DNA of 64,000 bases. Source: Hygrocybe punicea (lineage: Eukaryota; Basidiomycota; Agaricomycetes; Agaricales; Hygrophoraceae). Below are positions 55,637 through 64,000 of this stretch, one piece after another; positions within the stretch are counted from its first letter, which is position 1, and every line of letters starts with the position of its first letter. The DNA is taken from the NCBI GenBank assembly GCA_963556145.1, contig OY744462.1:248001-312000 (forward strand), written 5' to 3'. The position numbers and the translations under genes were made by a program. A model generated the notes under the pieces. The model ran no database searches, was not told where the DNA came from, and saw only the letters and a program-made list of their open reading frames with translations.

Positions 55637-57454
55637 ATGCCCAAATCACGCAAGGAAGTTGGCTACGAAGTGTGCTGCCACATCTGTCCAGGACGAAACT
55701 GCCTCTCGATCCAGACGCAAACTCTCCTTTGGAAAAAGGAAGGAAGTTCCTGTCAGCGCCATTGTGGATCTGCCAGCAAGCATCCAAATTGCATCGCATC
55801 CGGTACCTGTCCTCTATCCAGCTGTATTGGACGGAAGGGCACAGAAAATTCCATGGGTGTTCGAAATGCTACTGAAGAGGAACTCGCATTGTTGCCATCG
55901 ACGGCGTCCAATACACCAGATCCCACTTCCGATGTAGAGATGGAGGATGCAGCCATAAGCACGATTACACAGTCCGTCAGGACCGATCCCGTTTTCAACA
56001 TAATCTTTGTTCTTGATCCCACCACCTGTATTACGAGTAAAGCCGCCGCAACCAATGATCTTGCATTCGTCAACGTTACGATTTCACAAGACGAATACGA
56101 AACCGTCTCGCACCTCGATGGTTATATTCACAATATCAAGGCGCACAAGACGCGATATTTTGTTTGCATGCAGGAATGGGTTCGTATATTTTAAAAATGT
56201 ATGGAGAATTATCGCTAAAGAATACTTTCCAATTCCAGGTTTATGTTGCTATGCGAATGCACCACTGGCGGTGTGATGAACCCAATGGTGCAATACGCCG
56301 CTTCAATGTTGAATACATGTTTTGGCTGGAGTTCGCCCATGCCATGCTCAAATCACCGCACTCAAATATAACATGGAACAAGTTCAAAGCCACCGATTGC
56401 ATATTTGGTGGTGTGGACATGGGAATGTCCTATATGTGAGCGTGTCAAACATTTTTGTCAATTTTCCTTTTTTTTAATTCAGTTAATTCGAATATCATCT
56501 ATAGTGGTAATCAATATGGTATAACGGTCGAAAACGTGTTGACATTCTTGGCCGGAATTGACGAGCTGTGTCGAACAGTTCAGGTGTGGCCACCACCAAA
56601 ACGAATGAACACCGTGCATTTGAAATGGACGCAGATGCAAAACCTGCTCCATGTTGCATTGTCAACGACACACACGATGCGACCACAATCGAGGCTGCTG
56701 AAGGACGGTGAACCGTTTCCACCGAACATTGTTTTGAAGCGAACGCATAGTGACACCGGTCACCATGTGTTGTGCCCGGGCGATCCAAGGCGGAATTGGG
56801 ACTATATGCGCCTGAACTGCGAGGTCCCCGGTTCACGTTGGTTTGGTCAAACCTATGTTGAGCCACTGGCCAAGATCGGAGAATGGCGAGTATTTTTGTT
56901 AGGTGGAAGGGACATTTACACAGTCCATACGCATTACAACAAAGAGAGCAAATCGTGGAGGTGGGATATTGTGACGACCTTCTATACTTTAGAGGAATTG
57001 AGGTAGGCAGATGCCCCCCATCTCGCATTACATGTTCACGAGTCTTTGGCATTTTCCAAGATCGTTCCAAGCACAGGGAATGCTCATGAAGACTGATGTT
57101 TGCAATCCGGATCATGGCTCCATTGCAATTCGAGATCAAGCAAGACAGCAATTCTTCGGCTTCGCACAAGACACCTACGAGGGGCTGTATGCCATAGAGT
57201 GGACGTTGATTGGTGGGAAACCTTCAATGAGTGTATTTTGTCGCATGGACATTTCACTCATTGTTGATTCAAACACCAACAATGTCAATTACTTCGTGAA
57301 TGAGATTGAACGGTATCACACCTGCAGCTTGTGGTCCAACATGAAGCAAGGTGCGAAATCAGCTTGGGCACCAATCGGATCTTTTGCGGACACATTTTCA
57401 GCAGTATTTTATAAATGGCTTGTAGACATTACAAATGCATACTCCTATTTTTGA
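55637..57454 (+). CDS. Unknown protein, possibly ATP-grasp-like (cassette gene B)
   Basis: The N terminus begins MPKSRKE and continues (through a very short intron or a frame change) as DETASRSRRKLSFGKRKEVP and LYPAVLDGRAQKIPW. A further frame change near 55855 leads to TEEELALLPSTASNTPDPTS. Clear exons follow: up to 56189 (TRYFVCMQEW), 56239-56438 (VYVAMRMHHWRCDEPNGAIR), from 56506 to about 57003 (NQYGITVENVLTFLAGIDEL, GSRWFGQTYVEPLAKIGEWR, VFLLGG) and from about 57050 (QQFFGFAQDTYEGLYAIEWT, SVFCRMDISL, YFVNEIERYH). The order Lys/Arg strand, GEWRVF, then R-x-D and N-E-I-E resembles an ATP-grasp core, which would mean ATP-dependent ligase chemistry. That is inference. The N-terminal frame changes may mean damage. 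Confidence 0.5.
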
Positions 57455-57629
57455 ACTTCACTTGTACATTAGTCAACTTTAAATGTCACAAATCGTATTT
57501 CAGGTCAGAGAGGCACGAAACACTTTGATTTCAATGGAAGGTACATTACAAATTCAAGGCAACATAATGGAAATGGGCAATAGGCCACGCTGCATGGCAC
57601 ACTAGTTTCATGACGAGAAAAATGACAAG

Positions 57630-59648
57630 TTAATGAGAGACGCCCAATACCATCACCCACTGCACATTTAGGGAAATACTCTTCAACCAATCATCAGAGC
57701 GTTTGAAGGTATTGATTGTGTGGCCGACCACAACGCAGGATTCTGCAGGAACATCGCCTGGAAAGTGGGGGAGTTGCTGAAGTATTTTGAGGGTGTTGGT
57801 AAAGTCGGTTTTAACTTTCCGGGCATCATAGATTGGGACTATGAATACAAGCGTCAAAAACGAAACCAAGGACCTTGTGTGAGAGAGAATAAAACTAACC
57901 AATGTCATGGAATGACAGCGCAGTCTTTTGGTAAGATGGAGCAGGATGTCGAGTAAAAGGACTAGACTGCACGAATTTCGAAGAGGAAGCTTCTATTGAA
58001 TATGAGTAAGGATTGACAAGAGAGCATTGAGTGGTATACTCACTGCTAGGAGATGCATCCATCCCACTTGCCGCTGTCGTCAAGAAGGACAGAAAGTCCT
58101 TATATAGTTGTGCACGAAATTCCGCCTCACCAGTAACCATTCCAATGGCGCCAACATACCGCTCCCATTCTCCTGAAAATAACGCCCCTTGGATAACTTT
58201 GATCAGTTTTGTGTTCCCACCAACTTTTGGCTCATCAAGGAAGCATGAATCGACTAGAATGACAGAAGTGAAGATCGTTGGGATGGCACCAGCAATGGAG
58301 TGGAAGAAACTACGCCCAAATGCTCCAGTAGAGATATTGGCAGGATCGTCACGAGAAAGATTCGAGTACTTGCCAGATCGAACAAAGGTCACTGCGGAGA
58401 ACAACAAACTGTTATGTGATGTGAATTGTCTTTAACCGTCAAGTCCTTGTTGACAGCTTACTTTTGGTTGACCTTGCAAATGTTGCTGATGACATCGCTA
58501 TATTGAGGATTTCCATTCCCTATGGCACTAGACCAAGGTACCATGGCCGCTGCCCTATTCAATATTTAACATTGATTCAGAAGACAAAACTGAATAGTTA
58601 CTTAATGTTGACACAGTCCTTATATGTATCGACCAACTGAGGGTCTCTTGTACCAATGTCGGACTCATCCGTGTTTGGAGACCGTATACTAAAGCAAGGG
58701 CATCAATTAAAAAAATAATAGAGAGATGTAATGTACCTGGTGATTTGGTGTTGTGCATATGTCACAGCTCCATCATCGCTACTGGAAACATTGTTGTCAC
58801 TGATATTACGAAGACGGGTAGTCTTTGTGACTTTGGAGGAAATCGCCTTCATGGTTTTGACAGATGTATCAGAGTTGCTGATCATTTATTAATATATGAA
58901 GGACAAGAATCATATGAAGTATCATACCGAAGACCATTATCTGCATTTGATTTCTTAGAACCAAATTCGAGTTTTGCGATAGGCCTACGACATGTCTAAC
59001 ATATGACCAATTAATCAATTTCCAACTCACATGAATGTTTCGTCACTGTCGTCATCCTCATCATGTAATTGATGCTGCTTTGACTTTGACTTCTTCGATG
59101 GAGAAGAGAATTTACTATATAAAACGATTAAATAATACACAAATATAAAAGACATTATTTAGAGCTACTGACCTGTCTTTGTCTTCCTCTGAAGCATACC
59201 GCCTTTTCCCACTAAATATAAAGAATATTAGATGGCATGAACAGTATAAATTGAACTTGCAAACCTTGCTCTATTGGTGGTCTTCCTGGACCGCCTATAT
59301 TACTGAAGTAAATCAATAGTATCTGAAAATACAATTCATGAGACACACCTCATAGACGAGACAGGTTTGACAATGCTAGTGACGCTATTAACACTAATAA
59401 CGTCTTCTTCGGAGTTGGCAATACTACTGGCGGTTTAGTTGTGGTGGATAAATCAGAATATTGGAATAGACACGTACACTTCTTCATCGACAAGCTTGGT
59501 GGTTGTGACCTTCTTACCCTTCCTAGAAACAACAGTATGACCTTTGTTCAGAACGAACAGCAATACATGAAAATAAATATACATACGAAACGGCACTTGA
59601 TCGAGCTTTGGACTGAGTCTTCACGTTCGCAGACTTCTTAGGGGCCAT
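57630..59648 (-). CDS. Unknown multi-exon protein (cassette gene C)
   Basis: Start ATG 59648 (MAPKKSANVKTQSKARSSAV). At least ten short exons join in phase: a basic/acidic low-complexity N half (KGKKVTTTKLVDE, ANSEEDVISVNS, KRRYASEEDKD, KKSKSKQHQLHDEDDDSDET, SKVTKTTRLRNISDNN), then folded segments (AAAMVPWSSAIGNGNPQYSD; LLFSAVTFVRSGKYSN; FGRSFFHSIAGAIPTIFTSV; LIKVIQGALFSGEWERYVGA). The last exon after 57840 gives PIYDARKVKTDFTNTLKILQ and SCVVVGHTIN, ending NVQWVMVLGVSH. I recall similar conserved Agaricomycete proteins with a CVVVG...WVMVLG ending but no function. It is convergent with gene B and divergent from gene D, so C and D share a 0.9 kb upstream region. Confidence 0.6.
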
Positions 59649-60551
59649 TGCAAAGATAAGAGCTTTAAGGTGTGCAACGAATCTGTGCGAGATATTATAG
59701 ATGAATGAGGGGTCAGATGTGGACGATACCATTGGGCTCTCATCGCTATTTAAGTATACTGAGACAGATCAAAAACAATAAAAAAGCCGTTTATAGATAT
59801 CACACCGACAGGTACGAAACCACATCTGCTGATGGTTTGAAGGAGAACTATTCGGACCATAGCGCCATAAAAATGCAAAAAATCAGGGACATTCCCCATG
59901 ATGTAGAACCGATGATTGACCAGCTGTTACGCTCAGTGTCATCCAACAACATGGATATGGATTACTGGTATGCAGAATAATCAAACACTAAATCTAATTA
60001 GGGTTTGGGAATGTAGAACAGCTGTCACCACATGGAGCTGATCATAAGATCATAACACCGCCAAATCGAACATGGAAATTTATGTGACATATATACTCAT
60101 TTCCAAACAAATATAAACATCGGATCAACTATACTGACACTCGCATCGGAACAAACATTCTGAATGGATAGGGGTTTCCTTTCAATGCTGTATAATAAGG
60201 AGGTCAAGAATTGCCGATAGGTGTGGATGTATATCCTGTCCTATGAAAATGGAAGAAAACAATAGGAATCTATTGAGAAGATTTGCAAAATAAAAATGCA
60301 AACACCATACAAACATCACAAGTTCGTGGAGAATGAACATGATGCACTGTCGTAATATCAATATCAATCGAAAACAATTCATGATAAAACAGTCGGAAAT
60401 GGTGCGTGAATTATACCCCCCTGTTCCCACTTCGCAAATGGACACCTATTACGATTTCAAAACAGCATGTCAGTACATATTCTATTGAAGTAATTCATAT
60501 ATTCAACTCTACTGTACAGCTGAACGTTTAAGCAATCTCATATCTACACGG
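59649..60551. other. Shared upstream region of genes C and D
   Basis: A short plus-strand frame ending QLLRSVSSNNMDMDYWYAE (to 59980) may be coding, but no partner exon is evident. The rest is AT-rich with no clear gene and probably holds the promoters of the divergent genes C and D. Confidence 0.4.
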
Positions 60552-61467
60552 ATGGACAATGATGACAGCCAACTTGCCAATTCTACAAATGTATGTTCAA
60601 TTCTTACGATGTACACTGTGTTTCATTACATTTGCAGATTTCGAATATCAATGTAGTGCGTAATGACTCACCGGATTGCTGGAAACTTACATGGCCGAGC
60701 ACCGATACCACTGAGCATGAAGAGCTTGTCTTAAGCTTACAGGCGATATTGGTGGCCAAAGACCTACCACCGATCATCAGCAGGTAGATTATATCATCAT
60801 CTAGAATCATAAACAATTAATTTACATATGTTTTTCAGACCGCCCGAACGTCAAACACCATTTCTCCGTCCAAGCATCCTTATCACAGGCCTCAACATAC
60901 CATTATTCGAATCATATATTGACAACCTCCGAATCTTACACCAGAAACTTGGTCGTCACTTCCCAGAACGTGCAATGCTGGACTTCACATCAACCACCTA
61001 TATTGAATACACTGCATTATCTATTGGCACCCGATATTTCACTGACCGCCGACATGACAAAGTTTCATACAATATTCCATTCGAACACAATGTCGATCCC
61101 AAAGGCATACTGTCATCAATGAGCAATACTCGATACTTCCATGGGACAGACAATGAGGTCCTTTATTTCAAGTTGATGTCAGAAGGAGGACGGCATTGGT
61201 GAGTGCTCAGCACAACAATAGCTTGGCTATTAATAATGACATAGATCATAGCTTTGTACCTGCCAGTCCGACTTGCTTCAGGATTGGTGACATTGTAGAA
61301 GTCCAGATAACGGTATCGGCGGTTCCAGTTAAGAATGACAAATTCAAGATGATTCTGAATCTGCGCTCATTAGCGCTGGTCGACAGCGAGTTTACTGAGG
61401 TAACAGACATATCTAATAATACAATGAATAATAACTAATATACATCCAGAATGCAACGATAAGTTGA
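60552..61467 (+). CDS. Unknown protein with OB-fold-like C-terminal segment (cassette gene D)
   Basis: Exons 60552-60590, 60638-60783, 60839-61198, 61252-61399 and 61450-61467 join in phase to 236 residues. It starts MDNDDSQLANSTN. The middle reads SILITGLNIPLFESYIDNLR and YIEYTALSIGTRYFTDRR. The C-terminal part reads FRIGDIVEVQITVSAVPVKN, DKFKMILNLRSLALVD, a beta-rich segment that resembles an OB fold. Homologous-looking proteins are common in Agaricomycetes without known role. The stop TGA at 61465-61467 is followed in frame to 61614 by coding-like sequence (INIKRNVGYVQLADDGEDVI, ETRRRLTNLRMNEAD) that fits the expected tail. So the stop may be a nonsense mutation of CGA. Confidence 0.6.
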
Positions 61468-61914
61468 AACAAAGCATCTCAACCTTCTCGCAATACAATG
61501 GCGAGGATTAATATCAAACGTAATGTGGGTTATGTCCAGTTGGCTGATGATGGTGAAGATGTCATAGAAACCCGTAGACGTTTGACCAACCTCAGGATGA
61601 ATGAAGCCGATTAAGATCTATTATAATTACATTGTACGGTCACATACGAACATCAATTTTATATAATATTATGTTCTGCAATACATTCACAAGTGAAATA
61701 ACAACACAAATAGTTTCATAAAGTGACGGGACATCTGAGTATTATTTAATCATAAAAGGTCCTCATCACTTTCCTATGAATATAACTATTCAAACTGATA
61801 TGGTATTTCTCATTCAATGGTCTGGCGTAACATCCATGGACATGTGTTCGGTACATTTCAAAAAACTTCAATTAATCAATTTCAATGATTGAAATGAAGC
61901 TTGAGACAGTTGTA

Positions 61915-62750
61915 GAACGGCTTGTCGAACACTGTTCGGCCTGTTTGACAAGTGTTTGACAAGCCCATCATTAATAATACAATGCGCATTGCAAACTTAG
62001 CTAAATGCCATATAATGGAAATTCGGCTTTTGTTATATTTTCAATGATTGAAACGAAGCTTGAGACACTTGTACAGTGGCTTGTCGAACACTGTTCGGCC
62101 TGTTCGACAAGTGTTCGACAAGCACATTATTATTAATACAATGCACATTGTAAACTTAGCCAAATCATTTTCAATGATTGCAATGAAGCTTGAGACAGTT
62201 GTAGAACAGCTTGTCACACACTGTTCGGCCTGTTCGACAAGTATTCAATATTTACCTTATAAATACTTCTACTGCACATAGCACATGTATCTATTTTACT
62301 GCAACATTTGACACAGTTGTTTGTGCAATCGCAACCACTTAGACTAAAGCTGGGACACTTGTCAAACAGTTGTCGAACACTGTTCGGCCTGTTCGACAAG
62401 GGTGCACTATTCACATTATTAACAATTCTAATAAACTCAGTACATGTACCCACATCCAAGATACATGCAATATATTGTTCGTAAAAGTGTTTGTGCATGA
62501 GCAATGCCTCAGACTAAAGCTGGGACACTTGTCGAACGGTTTTCGAACACTGTTCGGCCAGTTCAACAAGTGTGTACTGTTCACATTATTAACAATTCCA
62601 ACAAACCCAGTACTTCTTAGCTAGTATATTGTAGATACGTGCCATATATTGTTCATACAAGTGTTTGTGCATGAGCAATGCCCCAGACTAAAGCTGGGAC
62701 ACTTGTCGAACGGTTGTCGAACACTGCTCAGCATGTTCAACAAGTGTGCA
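61915..62750. repeat. Hairpin repeat array 2, about 130-170-bp period
   Basis: About six units carry the same hairpin core as array 1 (GGCTTGTCGAACACTGTTCG, GCCTGTTCGACAAGTGTTCG), at about 61918, 62079, 62209, 62360, 62528 and 62700. The spacers are unlike those of array 1 (TTCAATGATTGAAACGAAGC, AGACTAAAGCTGGGACACTT). Later units lose part of one arm. Confidence 0.88.
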
Positions 62751-63251
62751 CTGTTTGCATTTAACCATTCCATTGCACTACCAATGCATTCAATAGTTGT
62801 ACAAAGTTGTCAAACATTTGTGGCTTGCAACTGCGATGCAACCATGCTATAACAGTATCTATTCCGAAATTGGCATCTGTGATCTAGGCAGCTGTGATCC
62901 GGCTGCCTTATTGTACTTGCTGATTGGGACAACAAATTCTCACACTCAACTCCGCCCAGTCACACAGTTTCATAGTTATTCCCAGGGCTTCAAAATTGTT
63001 CCCACAGTTTGGAAATTTTGTTCCCACGGCTTGGCAAATTAGAGTGTGACCCTGAGTTGAAAAATCCGCCGTATAGAATGATTCCCTTATAGGGACTCGT
63101 AACAGATGATGATGGTGCCTAGCCTCATGCCCTAATCTCATGCCTAGCCTCATGCCCTAATCTGGTGCCTGAGCCTCATGGCCCAGCCAATATATAGCCT
63201 TCCAATTGACAATTGACACAACAAATTAAAACCCCAGACAGCTCGAGTACC
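62751..63251. other. Interval with small direct repeats
   Basis: CCTAGCCTCATGCCCTAATC-like words repeat at 63118-63180. No gene is evident. Confidence 0.5.
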
Positions 63252-64000
63252 ATGTTAACAGATCTCACCGAACTTTAAAATAGTCTTGCAACCCTTCAAC
63301 AGTTGCTGGATGAAGAATCCAAGCCTGAAACAAATGAGTTGGAGGCCGACTTGGCAAGTTTACACATGAACATGGCGAGCTTACAGTCAACCTTTGTTGG
63401 GGTTACATTTCCGGTGGAGTATTGTTTCAGAATTGTCCGGTGATTGCTCTCGCTCACTTTCTCATTATCATAGACATATGAAGATGAGGGACAAGCACAA
63501 TGGTTTGACAGTCCTGTTGGTAGCTTGATCTTGTTTCAGATTTTCCATGCTCAAACTGAAACCTTCAGCCATCAACACCAGAAGATGTATCTGTTGCATC
63601 TGGGTGCAACTCCCCTAGTCAATGCCGTGCAGTTCCATCACAGTCAACACCACCTGTCCTCATTTATGTTTCATCTTACGAGGCTTCACAGTCAATCCCT
63701 GAGAGTGAAGATGGGACTGGGTCCAACAGTTCATATGAACCTGCACCAGCTGTACCAGCTGCAGAAGGGCCACCTGATCAGGAGGTTGTAGGTCCATCAG
63801 TTCTTGGTCAGTCATCCACTCTGAAAACCTCAATCATACAATGTGTTCATTATTCAGCATTGGAGTTGCTACATCCCCTTAAATGGGGTGGAGCTCTGCT
63901 TCAGTTGTCGACACTCAAAGATTGCACATGGCTAGATGGGTTACTGCTGGACTTCTGGTTGTCTCACCTTTGGCTTGAGCTTGGATGCCCAGTTGGACGA
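63252..64000 (+). pseudogene. Partial unknown coding region running off the window
   Basis: From ATG 63252 the frame reads MLTDLTEL, then TAA at 63276-63278 (CAA would restore it), then NSLATLQQLLDEESKPETNE, LEADLASLHMNMASLQSTFV to a stop near 63442. A later stretch (about 63560-63840) reads PSTPEDVSVASGCNSPSQCR and YEPAPAVPAAEGPPDQEVVG. It looks like a Gln/Glu-rich helical N terminus followed by a low-complexity linker. No domain is recognised, and the end lies beyond the window. Confidence 0.35.

Overview
This window looks like nuclear DNA of a basidiomycete fungus, most likely an Agaricomycete. The clues are many short GT-AG introns of about 45-70 bases, an annexin split into ten exons, fast-evolving kinase-like and F-box/NTase-like genes, a Rep-helicase Helitron, and a dense load of hAT-type elements. 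I saw no rRNA, tRNA, CRISPR array or bacterial operon. I do not name a genus.

Layout. 1-6.8 kb: LTR-like DNA, a decayed Ty3/gypsy gag-protease fragment and a TA-flanked MITE. 7.3-14.1 kb: an unknown multi-exon gene, a Tc1/mariner-like transposase remnant split by a hAT MITE, a small ORF, and a degenerate P-loop NTPase-nuclease gene of the Crinkler/RHS kind. 14.1-15.4 kb: polypurine DNA. 16-21.7 kb: a broken hAT transposase gene, a second hAT element with only the transposase C terminus, and a fold-back hAT MITE. 21.9-28.6 kb is the gene-rich island: a kinase-like gene broken by a TIR element, an apparently intact annexin, and an F-box/NTase-like gene. 28.6-41.5 kb is almost all transposon: a 4.4 kb element with about 0.8 kb inverted arms, several hAT elements with exact 8-bp target duplications (nested in places), and a 37-bp minisatellite. 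42.2-43.5 kb: a BAH-PHD gene. 43.6-51.4 kb: a complete but inactivated Helitron coding frame. 52.3-62.8 kb: four multi-exon genes of unknown function (one possibly ATP-grasp-like), with two arrays of a shared hairpin repeat that bracket the last three genes. 63.2 kb to the end: a partial, broken coding region.

Two themes tie the window together. First, one hAT family with termini TAGTGTTGCC accounts for six insertions, five of them with perfect 8-bp target duplications, so insertion order can be read directly. Second, most in-frame stops found inside otherwise coding-like transposon frames are TGA or TAA where CGA or CAA would restore the frame. This fits C-to-T mutation of repeats by RIP-like action or by deamination of methylated cytosine. 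Exon boundaries were read by eye from splice signals and frame; those of the annexin, the F-box/NTase-like gene and the 60.5 kb gene were checked for phase.
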